From Serratia sp. PL17 (GTDB lineage Bacteria; Pseudomonadota; Gammaproteobacteria; Enterobacterales; Enterobacteriaceae), in contig NZ_JAFIBY010000003.1 in the NCBI RefSeq assembly GCF_017832355.1, forward strand, positions 469,799-533,798: 64,000 nucleotides of DNA, given 5' to 3'. Both the position numbers and the translations under genes were made by a program. Position 1 is the stretch's first letter, and each line of letters opens with the position of its first letter. Shown here piece by piece: positions 17,144 through 27,669 of the stretch. The notes under the pieces were generated by a model, which was given only the letters and a program-made list of their open reading frames with translations, did not search any database and was not told the origin of the DNA.

Positions 17144-18241
17144 ATGAGAAGTCGACTCCCCACGTTAACGCCTAAAAGGCCCGCTCTGCTGCACTGGCTG
17201 GTACAAAGCCCACAGCATACGGATGATGCCCAATTTCAACGCCAAATGCGGCTTAGGTTGCTGCCTTCTCCCGCAACACCCTGGCTCAATGCCGCCGGTG
17301 TGGTGGTGCTGCTGCTGGGGTACATCTGGTTGACCCATAGTGCACTCGGTGCCGCGCTCTTGGCCTCACTCTTACTGCTGACCGGCGGCCGTTGGTGGCT
17401 GACGCGCGTCAATCCGCCACGCTGGCCCAATGCCATGCTTGTGACAGTGCTGTTGTGGTGCGCATTGGTAGGCGCAACCGCGCTGTTGGTCATGTTGTCA
17501 GGCCGCATGGTGCTTATCCTGTTCGCCGGCCTGTTGATTACCGGGCTGGCTTTCTGGCTGATGCAGCGCCATGCCGCCGCACCACGCTTTGCCTTGCTGG
17601 AAATCATGCTGCTGACGCTGCCCTATCTCGCGGTCGCGCCGCTATCGCGCGTACAGAATCTGTTTTTACTGGCAGACATCATCCCGCTTTGGCTCCTGTT
17701 AGCCCATGGGCTGATCGCGTTTTACCATCGCCAGGTCACTCAACATGTCACACTGACAGCCGAAAAACACAAAGCGGCCCACCAGGATCGTTTAACCGGC
17801 TTCCTCAACCGCGCAGGCGGTGAAGCCGTCATGCAGGAGGTTTGTCGACCTTCAGCAACGATGCATCCGCTTTCCCACCTGTTTATTATCGAATTTACCC
17901 CGCTGGCCGCACTCTATCAGAGCCACGGCGTTCTCATCGGCGACGACGTATTACGCACCATTGGCGAGCGCTTGAAAATGCTGGTTCGTCCCAGCGATTT
18001 TGTTTGTCGCTATACCGGAGGCCAATTCCTGATCCTGGTACACGGCCTACCTTACGGTTCTGAAGGGGAGTTTCTGGCGCGTATTGTCCCGCCACTGCAG
18101 GCGCCCTACGATTTTGGGGCTTTTGGTGAGGTGTCGCTGCAACTGAACACCGGCGTGCTGGCGTTAACGCAGGATTATCAGAAGGTTGAGAATCTGATGG
18201 CCGCAGCGCAACACGCGCTGACAATCAATGGGAAGGAATAA
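17144..18241 (+). CDS. Membrane protein with degenerate GGDEF domain
   Basis: A 365-residue protein. The first half has about six membrane helices (two clusters, residues about 45-100 and 105-190). A diguanylate-cyclase-like domain follows, opening with HQDRLTGFLNRAGGEAVM. The expected GGDEF signature reads TGGQF (in CRYTGGQFLILV), so two catalytic residues are changed and c-di-GMP synthesis is unlikely. It may bind GTP or c-di-GMP, or act as a membrane sensor partner. It is convergent with lysP and has no partner gene nearby. Confidence 0.75.
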   Translation: MRSRLPTLTPKRPALLHWLVQSPQHTDDAQFQRQMRLRLLPSPATPWLNAAGVVVLLLGYIWLTHSALGAALLASLLLLTGGRWWLTRVNPPRWPNAMLVTVLLWCALVGATALLVMLSGRMVLILFAGLLITGLAFWLMQRHAAAPRFALLEIMLLTLPYLAVAPLSRVQNLFLLADIIPLWLLLAHGLIAFYHRQVTQHVTLTAEKHKAAHQDRLTGFLNRAGGEAVMQEVCRPSATMHPLSHLFIIEFTPLAALYQSHGVLIGDDVLRTIGERLKMLVRPSDFVCRYTGGQFLILVHGLPYGSEGEFLARIVPPLQAPYDFGAFGEVSLQLNTGVLALTQDYQKVENLMAAAQHALTINGKE

Positions 18242-18336
18242 CGCGGCGGTATCCCGCCACGTGATATGCGCGTTGTCTTTCAAGCTGCAGCCGAACTTTT
18301 CGACCGCAGCCTGAAATCCCGGGGCATAACCCGAGG

Positions 18337-19815
18337 TTACTTCACGTCCATTTTCGGGAATTCCATTTCGCTGTACTTCACGACACGGGTGCCGCGCGTC
18401 AGCTTATAACCGAACCAGATAATCAGGAACAGTGGAATACCGATATAGGTGGCTGTCACACCGTACCAGTCAATTCGGTCTTGCAGGAATGCCTGGTAGT
18501 TCTGCCCCAACGTAATGATCAAACACAGGACGAAGGCAAAAATCGGCCCCAGCGGGAAGAAACCGGAACGGTATGGCAGGTCGTTCAGATCACGCCCCTG
18601 AATCATGTAGCCACGACGGAAACGGTAATGACTGATGGCAATCCCCAACCAGGCGATAAAGCCGGTCATGCCCGAGGTATTCAGTAGCCACAGATAAACT
18701 GACTGATTACCGAACATTGAGCTCAAGAAACACAGGCCCGCGACCACGGTAGTGGCGTACAACGCGTTGCGTGGCACCCCACCCTTCGACAGTTTGGCAA
18801 AAATACGCGGCGCTTTACCTTCTGATGCCAGGGTAAACAGCATACGGGTGGATGCGTACATCCCAGAGTTACCGGCGGACAGTACCGCAGTCAGAATAAC
18901 CGCATTCATCACCGCCGCAGCCGACAGCAAACCGGCGTGCTGGAAGACCAGCGTAAATGGACTGACGCTGATGTCTTTTACATCGTTACGCAGCAGGCTC
19001 GGATCGGTATAAGGAATGATCAGGCTGATAATCAGAATGGCAAAGATATAGAACAACAGGATACGCCAGAACACCTGACGCACCGCGCGCGGGATGTTTT
19101 TACCTGGGTTTTCCGATTCACCGGCAGCGATACCGATAAGCTCGGTCCCCTGGAACGAGAAGCCGACGATCATCGCCACGCCAATCATTGCCGAGAAACC
19201 GCCGGCAAACGGCGCGTCACCAATGGTCCAGTTCTGCCAGCCTGCGTGTTCGCCGCCTTTAAGGATGCCGAAAATCATCAGCACGCCAATACCAATGAAG
19301 ATAATGACGGTGGTCACTTTGATCAGCGAGAACCAGTATTCTGCTTCACCGAAGCCTTTGACTGAAATGTAGTTCAACAAGAACATCAGGCCGAGGAACA
19401 GTGCGCTCCAGATCCAGCCTGGGGTGTCCGGGAACCAGTAGGTCATCACCAACTGCGAGGCCACCAGGTCAACGGCGATGGTCACAGCCCAGTTGTACCA
19501 GTAGTTCCAACCCAGCGCGAAACCAAAGCCTTCTTCGACATATTTCGCGCCGTAGGTGGAGAAAGAACCCGATACCGGCATAAAGGCCGCAAGTTCACCC
19601 AGGCTGGTCATCAAGAAGTAGACCATCAACCCAATCAGCGCATAAGACAGCAGTGCCCCACCAGGGCCAGCCTGAGAAACCGTCGCACCAGAGGCGACAA
19701 ACAGACCCGTGCCGATAGAACCACCAATAGCAATCATGGTTAAGTGCCGCGCCTTCAGCTCGCGGCGCAATCCGGGTGCTTGTTGCCCCGATGTTTTTAT
19801 ATCCTGCTGAGCCAT
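18337..19815 (-). CDS. lysP: Lysine-specific permease
   Basis: A 492-residue APC-family amino-acid:proton symporter (E. coli LysP 489) with 12 membrane helices. LRRELKARHLTMIAIGGSIGTGLFVASGATVSQAGPGGALLSYALIGLMVYFLMTSLGE is the amino-acid-permease signature, and VGFSFQGTELIGIAAGESENP is near LysP. It imports lysine, and in E. coli it also restrains the CadC sensor. It lies downstream of yeiE on the same strand, 200 bp away, as in E. coli. The start is MAQQDIKTSG; the upstream ribosome site is weak. Confidence 0.92.
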   Translation of the reverse strand: MAQQDIKTSGQQAPGLRRELKARHLTMIAIGGSIGTGLFVASGATVSQAGPGGALLSYALIGLMVYFLMTSLGELAAFMPVSGSFSTYGAKYVEEGFGFALGWNYWYNWAVTIAVDLVASQLVMTYWFPDTPGWIWSALFLGLMFLLNYISVKGFGEAEYWFSLIKVTTVIIFIGIGVLMIFGILKGGEHAGWQNWTIGDAPFAGGFSAMIGVAMIVGFSFQGTELIGIAAGESENPGKNIPRAVRQVFWRILLFYIFAILIISLIIPYTDPSLLRNDVKDISVSPFTLVFQHAGLLSAAAVMNAVILTAVLSAGNSGMYASTRMLFTLASEGKAPRIFAKLSKGGVPRNALYATTVVAGLCFLSSMFGNQSVYLWLLNTSGMTGFIAWLGIAISHYRFRRGYMIQGRDLNDLPYRSGFFPLGPIFAFVLCLIITLGQNYQAFLQDRIDWYGVTATYIGIPLFLIIWFGYKLTRGTRVVKYSEMEFPKMDVK

Positions 19816-20015
19816 TCTTACCCTATCTGCTGGTCAAAAAAAATGAGGGCGGATTGTAACAAATACCCGCCAGCGAACTAGTAACATTGCACTGATATAA
19901 GATAGCTTCATAATTCAGGGCTAATTATTAGCAACGGTCGGGATGGCCTTACTTACTGTCATTAATGTGACAGGGAGCAGCTTTTTATGCTTTGTTTCAC
20001 CTTATGGAGACGTTA

Positions 20016-20888
20016 TCAAGGCTGAAACGCGCAATAACTCAGGAAACGCTGTAGAGCACTGGAGATATGCTTTTGCCGATGGTGAATCAAATACAACGTG
20101 CGCATCAGCGGAGGCAACGGCACCTGTAGCTCCACCAGCACACCGCTTGCCAACTGCTCGCAAATCACCCGGCGCGACAGGCAACTGATCCCCATACCGT
20201 GGCGAACCGCATGCTTTATCGCTTCCGAGTTGCCCAGCTCCATCACTAACTGAAAGTGGGGTAAATGCGCCAGCAGCAGGTGATGCAGTACTTCACGCGT
20301 ACCCGAACCGCCCTCGCGCAGGATCCAGGGGGCTTCAGCCAGCATCGTCAAGGTCAGTGGTTGCCCCGCCAACGGGCTATCCGGCGCAGCGAACACCACC
20401 AGCTCGTCTTCCAGCCACGGCTGAGTGACCAATTCAGGCATATGACAAGGCCCCTCGATCAGCCCCAGGTCAACCCGGAAGTCAGCGACTGCACCGATCA
20501 CGTCCTGGCTGTTGCCAACGTTGAGCTCCAGCGGAGTCGAAGGGAAATCATGCCGATAATGGGCGATCATCTCTGGCAGCATATAGTTGCCGATGGTGCT
20601 GCTGGCACCGATACGCAGCGCACCGGCATCATGACGGAACAACTGTTCAATTTCTCCCGCTTGTTCCAGTAGCGCCAGCGCCTTCGGGTACAGCAGTCGG
20701 CCATGTTCATTAATGACCAGACGCTTGCCGACACGATCGAACAACTGTACGCCCAACTGCCCTTCCAGATCGGCCAGCGCTGCACTGACCGCCGACTGTG
20801 ATAACGCCAGAACTACGGAAGCCTGCGTGGTCGAACCGCTTTTAAGCACTTCGGTAAAGACTTCTAATTGACGTAAGGTAATATGCAT
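20016..20888 (-). CDS. yeiE: LysR-family regulator YeiE
   Basis: A 290-residue LysR-type regulator (E. coli 293). The N-terminus is the winged helix-turn-helix ([45 protein letters not shown]), then a linker helix and a two-lobed effector domain. YeiE has been linked to sulfite response and iron homeostasis in enterobacteria. I start at 20888 because the domain begins with [10 protein letters not shown]; the frame to 20966 adds non-homologous leader. It is divergent from yeiH, which it probably controls, and precedes lysP. Confidence 0.92.
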   Translation of the reverse strand: MHITLRQLEVFTEVLKSGSTTQASVVLALSQSAVSAALADLEGQLGVQLFDRVGKRLVINEHGRLLYPKALALLEQAGEIEQLFRHDAGALRIGASSTIGNYMLPEMIAHYRHDFPSTPLELNVGNSQDVIGAVADFRVDLGLIEGPCHMPELVTQPWLEDELVVFAAPDSPLAGQPLTLTMLAEAPWILREGGSGTREVLHHLLLAHLPHFQLVMELGNSEAIKHAVRHGMGISCLSRRVICEQLASGVLVELQVPLPPLMRTLYLIHHRQKHISSALQRFLSYCAFQP

Positions 20889-21137
20889 AGCGTCTCGGTA
20901 TTCATCAAAGGTGACATCGAATAAAGTCACTGAAATTAATGCAAAATCTGCGCTACTGACCGGCAATAGCGCTCAGGGTGAATACGAGTAATGTTACCAC
21001 GTTTGCAGAAATCAGTATGAAAGCCGCCGATACCGATTAACCACTTATTCAGATAAGTTATAAACATATAATCAATTTCTCTTTTATGGGGCAAGAACGT
21101 AGTCTGTGCTCAAGAATTTGATTAAAAGGGCTGACTT
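20889..21137. promoter_or_regulatory. Divergent yeiE / yeiH promoter region
   Basis: A 249-bp AT-rich region between divergent genes. LysR regulators usually bind such regions at T-N11-A sites; I see several AT-rich candidates but cannot single one out. Confidence 0.4.
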
Positions 21138-22226
21138 ATGGCGACCAATACCACACATACTTTTCCATCGCGGCAATTTCCTCTGTTCGGTTTATCTCAC
21201 TTAGTGCCAGGACTCCTGTTGACGGGTGCCATCACCGCGTTGGCGGTCTGGGTCGGTGATATTCCGTGGGTGGCCGGATTGGGACTGGGTGCGCTGACAC
21301 TGGCGATTTTACTTGGCATTGTGGTGGGCAATACGGTGTATCCCTGGTTACAACCGAGCTGCCATGGCGGCGTTCAGTTGGCCAAACAACGTTTGCTGCG
21401 GCTCGGCATTATCCTTTACGGTTTTCGTCTTACCTTCCAGCAGATAGCCGACGTAGGTACCACCGGCATCATCATCGATGCGCTGACCCTGAGCACAACA
21501 TTTCTGCTCGCCTGCTGGTTGGGTAAAAAGGTCTTCGGCATTGACAGCCAAACCGCCATGTTGATCGGGGCCGGCAGCAGTATCTGCGGTGCAGCCGCCG
21601 TCATGGCCACAGAGCCGGTACTGAAGGCAGACTCAAACAAAGTGGCGGTGGCCGTGAGCACCGTGGTGGTGTTCGGCACACTGGCAATCTTCATCTACCC
21701 ATGGATGTACAACCTGAATGAGCATTTCCAGTGGTTCTCCTTTAACCAGGAAACTTTCGGTATCTTCACCGGTTCGACCATCCACGAAGTGGCGCAGGTC
21801 GTTGCCGCTGGGCATGCTATCGGACCGGATGCTGAAAATGCCGCAGTGATCTCAAAAATGATCCGCGTGATGATGCTGGCCCCCTTCCTGGTCCTGCTCT
21901 CTGGGTATATCAGCCGTAGTCGCAGTACGGGCAGCACCGGGCACAAAGCGGAAAAATCTGCCATCACCATTCCTTGGTTCGCGGTACTGTTTATCGCCGT
22001 CGCCGGGCTGAACTCGTTCAACCTGATCCCAGCGACGCTGGTTAAACACCTGATTACCGCCGACACCTGGATGCTGGCGATGGCGATGGCGGCACTGGGC
22101 CTGACCACCCACATCAGTGCGGTGCGCCAGGCTGGGGTCAAACCGATCCTGCTGGCTACCCTGCTGTTCGTCTGGCTGATGGTCGGCGGCGGCGCAATAA
22201 ACCTGCTGGTGCAACATTTCCTCTGA
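21138..22226 (+). CDS. yeiH: UPF0324 family membrane protein YeiH
   Basis: A 362-residue inner-membrane protein (E. coli YeiH 349) with about ten helices. GAGSSICGAAAVMATEPVLKADSNKVAVAVSTVVVFGTLAIFIYP and IFTGSTIHEVAQVVAAGHAIG are the hallmarks of this family of predicted anion exporters. In Cronobacter and Salmonella work YeiH has been tied to YeiE and sulfite export; the substrate is not shown here. It is divergent from yeiE and precedes nfo. Confidence 0.9.
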   Translation: MATNTTHTFPSRQFPLFGLSHLVPGLLLTGAITALAVWVGDIPWVAGLGLGALTLAILLGIVVGNTVYPWLQPSCHGGVQLAKQRLLRLGIILYGFRLTFQQIADVGTTGIIIDALTLSTTFLLACWLGKKVFGIDSQTAMLIGAGSSICGAAAVMATEPVLKADSNKVAVAVSTVVVFGTLAIFIYPWMYNLNEHFQWFSFNQETFGIFTGSTIHEVAQVVAAGHAIGPDAENAAVISKMIRVMMLAPFLVLLSGYISRSRSTGSTGHKAEKSAITIPWFAVLFIAVAGLNSFNLIPATLVKHLITADTWMLAMAMAALGLTTHISAVRQAGVKPILLATLLFVWLMVGGGAINLLVQHFL

Positions 22227-22237
22227 TTCTCTTCTCA

Positions 22238-22268
22238 ATGGCCCGCCATTGCGGGCCATCGCTTTTCC
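22238..22268 (+). terminator. Terminator after yeiH
   Basis: ATGGCCCGC/GCGGGCCAT 9-bp stem with a CATT loop, followed by CGCTTTT, between the yeiH stop and nfo. Confidence 0.7.
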
Positions 22269-22328
22269 CGCCATTCAATCCTACCGCTATCAATGCCATA
22301 ATGACGCCGATTACACAGGAGAATGAAA

Positions 22329-23168
22329 ATGAAGTTTGTCGGTGCACATGTCAGCGCGTCAGGCGGCGTGGATCAGGCGGTTATCCGCGCGCACGAATTA
22401 GAGGCGACCGCATTCGCCCTGTTCACGAAAAACCAACGTCAATGGAAAGCCGCTCCACTGCCTGCAGACGTGATCGATAAGTTTAAAAGTGCCTGCGCGC
22501 AATACGGTTACGGTCCAGGACAAATCCTGCCGCACGACAGTTATCTGATTAACCTCGGCCACCCGGTAACCGAAGCCTTGGAAAAATCCCGCGAGGCCTT
22601 CCTTGATGAAATGCAGCGCTGTGAGCAACTGGGGCTGACGCTGTTGAACTTCCACCCAGGTAGCCACCTGCTACAGATTGATGAAGACAAATGTCTGGCG
22701 CGTATCGCCGAATCCATCAACCTGGTGTTGGATAAAACAACCGGCGTGACGGCGGTAATCGAAAATACCGCCGGTCAGGGCAGTAATCTGGGTTTCAAGT
22801 TTGAACATTTAGCGGCGATCATCGACGGCGTGGAAGACAAAAGCCGCGTCGGTGTCTGTATTGATACCTGCCATGCCTTTGCTGCTGGGTACGATCTGCG
22901 TACCGAAGAGACCTGCGAACAGACGTTTAAAGCGCTCGGCGACATCGTCGGGTACCAGTATCTGCGCGGCATGCACCTGAATGACGCCAAGAGCGAGTTC
23001 GGCAGCCGTGTTGACCGGCACCACAGTCTGGGTGAAGGCAACATCGGTAAAACGGTGTTCAGCTATATCATGCGTGACCCACGTTTCGACAATATCCCGT
23101 TGATTCTGGAAACGGTGAACCCGGATATCTGGGCGGAAGAGATCGCCTGGCTGAAAGCGCAGCAGTGA
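22329..23168 (+). CDS. nfo: Endonuclease IV (AP endonuclease)
   Basis: A 279-residue zinc-dependent AP endonuclease of base-excision repair (E. coli 285). It cuts 5' to abasic sites. Metal-site motifs visible: [18 protein letters not shown] (Glu), [13 protein letters not shown] and [26 protein letters not shown] chose ATG 22329 ([13 protein letters not shown]) because AGGAGA at 22317-22322 touches the earlier ATG at 22323 but is correctly spaced for this one. It lacks the last few residues of the E. coli protein (ends WLKAQQ). Confidence 0.95.
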   Translation: MKFVGAHVSASGGVDQAVIRAHELEATAFALFTKNQRQWKAAPLPADVIDKFKSACAQYGYGPGQILPHDSYLINLGHPVTEALEKSREAFLDEMQRCEQLGLTLLNFHPGSHLLQIDEDKCLARIAESINLVLDKTTGVTAVIENTAGQGSNLGFKFEHLAAIIDGVEDKSRVGVCIDTCHAFAAGYDLRTEETCEQTFKALGDIVGYQYLRGMHLNDAKSEFGSRVDRHHSLGEGNIGKTVFSYIMRDPRFDNIPLILETVNPDIWAEEIAWLKAQQ

Positions 23169-23177
23169 TGACCACAT

Positions 23178-23209
23178 AAAAAAACCGGAGCCTGGGCTCC
23201 GGTTTTTTA
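23178..23209. terminator. Bidirectional terminator between nfo and fruA
   Basis: AAAAAACCGGAGCC and GGCTCCGGTTTTTT form a near-perfect stem, with U-runs in both directions, between convergent nfo and fruA. Confidence 0.92.
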
Positions 23210-23224
23210 TTGCCTGCATCAACG

Positions 23225-24916
23225 TTAAGCGACCGTCGCCGCCGGAACGTCAGCCCGTTTCAACACCGCGTACGATACCCCCGCCAACAGCGTACCGGCG
23301 ATAATCGCCACCAGATACAACAGTACCGGTGTGATAGCACCTGGGATCAGCAGGACAAACAGCCCGCCGTGCGGTGCCATCAACTTGGCGCCGAACGCCA
23401 TGGACAAGGCCCCGGTCAGTGCGCCACCGGCGATGCAGCATGGCAACACACGCATTGGATCACGGGCCGCAAACGGAATTGCGCCTTCGGAGATAAAGCA
23501 CAGGCCCAGTACCAGCGCCGCTTTACCGCCTTCCTGCTCAGACTTCTCGAACTTGCGACGCGCCAACAGTGTCGCCAGGCCCATCGCCAGCGGGGGGACC
23601 ATGCCCGCCGCCATAATGGCTGCCATTGGGGCATACACTGAGGAGCTCAGCAGTGCCACGCCGAACGCGTAGGCCGCTTTGTTGACCGGACCGCCCATGT
23701 CGGTACACATCATCGCGCCGAGGATCGCGCCCAGCAGCACCGCGTTAGCGGTACCCAATGACTGTAACCAGTGAGTCAGACCTTCCATGATTTTCGCGAC
23801 CGGCGTACCGACGACGAAAATCATGATCAAACCGACGATCAGGCTGGCAACCAACGGAATGATCAATATCGGTTTCAGCGCCTCCATACTCTGCGGTAGA
23901 CGCAGTTTGGTGCTGATAAATTTGGCAACATAGCCCGCCATGAAACCGGCAATAATACCGCCGAGGAAACCGGCACCCGTGCTTACCGCCAGCATACCGC
24001 CAATAAGACCCGGCGTCAGACCCGGACGGTCAGCAATAGAGAAAGCAATGAAACCGGCCAGTACCGGCACCATCAACGCAAAGGCTGAACCGCCGCCAAT
24101 CTGCATCAACGCTGCGGCCAACGTACCTTTGACTTCAAACGCCTTGATACCGAACACAAACGACAGCGCAATACACAGACCACCGGCTACCACCATTGGC
24201 AGCATGTAGGACACGCCCGTCAACAGGTGGCGATATGGCCCGGCACTCTCTTTCTTCTTGCCCGCAGCGGCTGGTGCCCCGCTTTTCTGCGGTTGGAAAA
24301 TCTCCGCGTCGGCGACGGCCTTATCCAGCTCTTGCGCCGTTTTCTTCAGTGCCAGACCGGTAGACGTGCGGTACATCGGCTTACCGGCAAACTTGTCCAG
24401 ATCCACCTCGATGTCTGCCGCGACAATGACCAGATCGGCCGCAGCGACTTCTTCTGGCGTAATGGCATTACCGGCACCCACGGATCCGCGGGTTTCTACC
24501 TTTACCCACCAACCGCGTTTTTTAGCTTCACTCTCAATGGCTTCAGCAGCCATAAAGGTGTGGGCGACCCCCGTTGGACACGCGGTAATTGCCACGATAC
24601 GTTTTGGCCCCGCCCCTTTTACAGGCTCAAGCGGCGCGGCGACAGGTGCCTGGTAGGCTTTCGCGTCGGCGATGGCCTGCGCCAGAAAGGCGTCAGGCTC
24701 ACGGACAGCGTGTTCAACATCACCCACATAAACCCGTTTGCCGTTCAGTGCGGCATCAGCAGGTGCAGTTTGCCCTGCCACCACCACCAGCTCAGCCTCG
24801 GCCAGCGATTCAACCCGTGTCAGACCGGCTTTCGCCGCCGCAGCACCGAGCATACGTTTCGCCAGGTGACCACGTGCCTGTCCCAGCGAACTGTCTATCA
24901 TCAGCAGTGTTTTCAT
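23225..24916 (-). CDS. fruA: PTS fructose transporter subunit IIB'BC
   Basis: A 563-residue fructose permease of the phosphotransferase system, the same length as E. coli FruA. Residues 1-95 are the IIB' domain. Residues about 105-200 are IIB, with the phosphorylated Cys in ITACPTGVAHTFMAAEAIE. From about 230 the IIC membrane domain follows with about nine helices. It takes in fructose as fructose 1-phosphate. It is the last gene of fruBKA, 11 bp after fruK. Confidence 0.95.
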   Translation of the reverse strand: MKTLLMIDSSLGQARGHLAKRMLGAAAAKAGLTRVESLAEAELVVVAGQTAPADAALNGKRVYVGDVEHAVREPDAFLAQAIADAKAYQAPVAAPLEPVKGAGPKRIVAITACPTGVAHTFMAAEAIESEAKKRGWWVKVETRGSVGAGNAITPEEVAAADLVIVAADIEVDLDKFAGKPMYRTSTGLALKKTAQELDKAVADAEIFQPQKSGAPAAAGKKKESAGPYRHLLTGVSYMLPMVVAGGLCIALSFVFGIKAFEVKGTLAAALMQIGGGSAFALMVPVLAGFIAFSIADRPGLTPGLIGGMLAVSTGAGFLGGIIAGFMAGYVAKFISTKLRLPQSMEALKPILIIPLVASLIVGLIMIFVVGTPVAKIMEGLTHWLQSLGTANAVLLGAILGAMMCTDMGGPVNKAAYAFGVALLSSSVYAPMAAIMAAGMVPPLAMGLATLLARRKFEKSEQEGGKAALVLGLCFISEGAIPFAARDPMRVLPCCIAGGALTGALSMAFGAKLMAPHGGLFVLLIPGAITPVLLYLVAIIAGTLLAGVSYAVLKRADVPAATVA

Positions 24917-24927
24917 TCTGCCTCCAG

Positions 24928-25869
24928 CTATTGATTAAAAGGTTTCAGATCGACACGCGCCATCATTGCGGCCAACTGTGGACGATCGGTCACGCCGACG
25001 TTGCTCTGGCTGACTGCCAGCGCAGCCACAGCGGTGGCCAAGCGCAAAGTATGCTCACTGGACTCACGCATCAGCAGGCCATAAATCAGGCCGCCAACCA
25101 TAGAATCACCTGCCCCCACGGTGCTGACGACTTCGCAAGCGGGTGGCTTGGCAATCCAGGCGCCGGAAGCGTTAACCCACAGCGCACCTTCGGCACCGAG
25201 AGAAATCACTACGTGGGCAATGCCTTGATCGCGCAATGCATGTGCGGCCTCAACCACATCGGCCAATTGCGGCAAGGGCCGACCGGCCCAGATTTCCAGT
25301 TCACGACGGTTTGGCTTCACCAACCAGGGTGCCGCTTTCAATCCAGCCACCAGTGCTTCACGGCTGCTATCGAAGATAATGCACGGGCACTGTGCACGCA
25401 GGCGGACCATCCAGTCGGTAAAGGCATCGGGATCAACCCCGGCCGGTAAGCTGCCACTCACCGCCACCATGTCAAACTGGCCCAGCCAGCTCAGGGAGTC
25501 GGTCACGAAACGTTCCCAATCCTGCCCCGTCACTTCAAAACCAGAGAAGTTGAAATCCGTCACTTCACCGTCTTTTTCCGTCAGTTTGACGTTAATGCGA
25601 GTGCGCCCCGGAACCACCTGGAAACGATTGGCAATGCCCAAATCGCTGAACAGTAATTGGAAACCGTCCTGGTTATCTTTCCCCAGGAAACCGCCCACAG
25701 TGACATCAATACCCAGGTCCTTCAGCACCTTGGCAACATTGATCCCCTTCCCGGCGGCGTGAAGACCTGCGGTTTTGACCAGGTTAACTTCACCGCGCTC
25801 AATCTCTGGGCAGAAACCCACCAGATCGTAAGCCGGATTTAGGGTAATTGTTGCTACTCTTCTGCTCAT
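24928..25869 (-). CDS. fruK: 1-phosphofructokinase
   Basis: A 313-residue PfkB-family kinase (E. coli 312). It phosphorylates fructose 1-phosphate to fructose 1,6-bisphosphate. Signatures: TLNPAYDL at the N-terminus, [19 protein letters not shown] for substrate binding, and [13 protein letters not shown] with the catalytic Asp near residue 250. Its ATG overlaps the fruB stop by 4 bp and fruA follows after 11 bp, so the three genes form one unit. Confidence 0.95.
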   Translation of the reverse strand: MSRRVATITLNPAYDLVGFCPEIERGEVNLVKTAGLHAAGKGINVAKVLKDLGIDVTVGGFLGKDNQDGFQLLFSDLGIANRFQVVPGRTRINVKLTEKDGEVTDFNFSGFEVTGQDWERFVTDSLSWLGQFDMVAVSGSLPAGVDPDAFTDWMVRLRAQCPCIIFDSSREALVAGLKAAPWLVKPNRRELEIWAGRPLPQLADVVEAAHALRDQGIAHVVISLGAEGALWVNASGAWIAKPPACEVVSTVGAGDSMVGGLIYGLLMRESSEHTLRLATAVAALAVSQSNVGVTDRPQLAAMMARVDLKPFNQ

Positions 25870-26999
25870 GCTGCGCCCTCGCCCAGTCCTTCGTTAATCG
25901 CTTCTCCGATCGCCTTCAGCGCCGCTTCAGCATCTTCACCTTTGGCGGTAAAGCGCAGGTGATGTCCTTTCTTCACGCCCAACGCCACAACCTTCATCAG
26001 GCTGCGACCATTGGCCGGTTTGCCACTGCCATCGAGATTAGTGACGGTAATTTCACTGCTGAACTGCTTGATCACGTTGACCAGCGCTGTACCCGGGCGT
26101 GCATGTAAACCGTGTTCGTTACGGATCACGTACTCAGCGCTCAGCATGGTGCTTTCTTCTTCTACCTCACTGGTCAACAAGGCCAACACGGTGACGGCAT
26201 CAGCGTTCAGCAAGCGTTCAGCTTTGTTTGCCAAGAGCAAATCGCTCAAATAATTCAACACGGCCAGCGGCTGCTGATCGGCCACGGACAGCGTCAGCAA
26301 CAGCGCCACCTTCTCGCCGTCTTCGTCAAAGGCTTGAGCCGGACGGCTGAGGGTCGCTGCACTGGCCAAATTGCCTTCGGTGCTGTCGCTTAACCAAATG
26401 CCCTGCCCCAGATTCAGCGGCTTGCGGGTGATGACGTCGCTAACAAACTGCGCGTTAACCACGCCGATCTTCTGCAGGCGGCCTGCATTCAACGCCTGCA
26501 GCGTCATCAGGCTGTCGGCGGCCACATCGAGCGCAATCAGAGACGCGTCAAACTTGAACTCCGCCGTCAGCTTTTCACCCATCAACAAACTGCGCAGCTC
26601 TTCCGTTGACGTGGTTTTCGCCAGTTGTTCGGCTACGCTGTCATCGCTAAGGACATGGGTCAGTTGGCGCAGGAGCGCCAGGTGCTCATCAGAACGGGCA
26701 GCAATGCCGATCACCACAAATGCGGTTTGGCCCTCTCCCCATTCGATGCCCTGCGGAAACTGGAATACCTGTACACCGGTGTTCAACACCAGATCGCGGG
26801 TATCGGTGGTACCGTGCGGGATGGCAATGCCATTACCCAGGTAAGTGGAGGTTTGCAGCTCGCGCTGCAACATGCCGTCCACATAGGCGGCGCTGACGCA
26901 GCCTGCCTCAGTCAGTGCTGAAGCCACTTGCTGGATGGCTTCCTGCTTGCTACCGGCGGTTGCGCCCAGGTGAATATCTTGCTGTGACAACTGGAACAT
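25866..26999 (-). CDS. fruB: Fused PTS fructose IIA/HPr protein (FPr)
   Basis: A 377-residue diphosphoryl transfer protein (E. coli 376). Residues 1-145 are EIIA-Fru with the active His in [11 protein letters not shown] middle receiver-like domain runs from about 155 to 275. Residues about 285-375 are HPr with its His in [14 protein letters not shown]. It passes phosphate from enzyme I to FruA. It is the first gene of fruBKA. Two Cra operators lie upstream. The ATG follows GGAGAGGAGCATC. Confidence 0.95.
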   Translation of the reverse strand: MFQLSQQDIHLGATAGSKQEAIQQVASALTEAGCVSAAYVDGMLQRELQTSTYLGNGIAIPHGTTDTRDLVLNTGVQVFQFPQGIEWGEGQTAFVVIGIAARSDEHLALLRQLTHVLSDDSVAEQLAKTTSTEELRSLLMGEKLTAEFKFDASLIALDVAADSLMTLQALNAGRLQKIGVVNAQFVSDVITRKPLNLGQGIWLSDSTEGNLASAATLSRPAQAFDEDGEKVALLLTLSVADQQPLAVLNYLSDLLLANKAERLLNADAVTVLALLTSEVEEESTMLSAEYVIRNEHGLHARPGTALVNVIKQFSSEITVTNLDGSGKPANGRSLMKVVALGVKKGHHLRFTAKGEDAEAALKAIGEAINEGLGEGAA

Positions 27000-27020
27000 G
27001 ATGCTCCTCTCCTGCTGAAT

Positions 27021-27032
27021 TGAATCGTTTCA
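27021..27032. promoter_or_regulatory. Cra (FruR) operator, proximal
   Basis: TGAATCGTTTCA matches the Cra consensus TGAAWCGNTTCA and lies 22 bp before fruB. Fructose 1-phosphate releases Cra and induces the operon. Confidence 0.9.
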
Positions 27033-27086
27033 GCTTCATTGGGAAAAAGGAGCGTTATCGGCACCGAATCATCGTGACAATAACGC

Positions 27087-27098
27087 TGAAACGTTTCA
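27087..27098. promoter_or_regulatory. Cra (FruR) operator, distal
   Basis: TGAAACGTTTCA is a perfect palindromic Cra site, 66 bp from the first one (centre to centre), about six helical turns. Two Cra sites also precede fruB in E. coli. Confidence 0.92.
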
Positions 27099-27246
27099 AG
27101 GAGTGTGTAATCAGCCTTGGATGAAAGCAAGTTTTCTCCATTTTGATGTCATAGATTTTTGACCTTACGCACACTTTTCCCGAAGGGTTACCTGTCGCGG
27201 CGCTAAAATGACATACTGTGCTGAAATTTTGCTGACGGAGCTATAC

Positions 27247-27669
27247 ATGTCTGTAGTTGCAGGAGTCGGTGTGATCATCGTAAACGCGCAAGGGGAAGTA
27301 CTACTGGGAAAACGCTGCGGTCAGCACGCGCCTTTCTGGTCTATTCCCGGTGGGCACCTGGATGAGGGTGAAACCTTTGAACAGTGCGCACAGCGTGAAA
27401 TCGCCGAAGAAACCGGGTTGATGATCGCCCCACCTCGTTTTATCGGTATCAGCAATAATCTGCAAACCTGGCGCGCCGAAGGAAAACATACGGTATCCGT
27501 GTGCTTGCAGACACAGCATCCCGGCGGCACACCCGAACGCAAAGAACCGGATAAATGTGCCGAATGGCGCTGGTGTTCTCCGAATGCCTTGCCGGAGCCG
27601 CATTTTGAAGCCAGCCGCAATGCCATTCACCTGTGGCTGACCGGCCAGGCTTATCTGCCAACAGAATAG
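27247..27669 (+). CDS. Nudix hydrolase, NUDT15-like
   Basis: A 140-residue Nudix hydrolase. The Nudix box is complete: GGHLDEGETFEQCAQREIAEETGLMI (G, five, E, seven, REUXEEXGU), so catalysis is likely. The start VVAGVGVIIVNAQGEVLLGKR and the C-terminal WRWCSPNALPEP resemble nucleotide triphosphate diphosphatases of the NUDT15/MutT-like group, but the substrate is not fixed by sequence. ATG 27247 follows ACGGAG; the frame from 27208 is leader. It is absent at this place in E. coli and sits between fruB and the tor genes. Confidence 0.85.
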   Translation: MSVVAGVGVIIVNAQGEVLLGKRCGQHAPFWSIPGGHLDEGETFEQCAQREIAEETGLMIAPPRFIGISNNLQTWRAEGKHTVSVCLQTQHPGGTPERKEPDKCAEWRWCSPNALPEPHFEASRNAIHLWLTGQAYLPTE

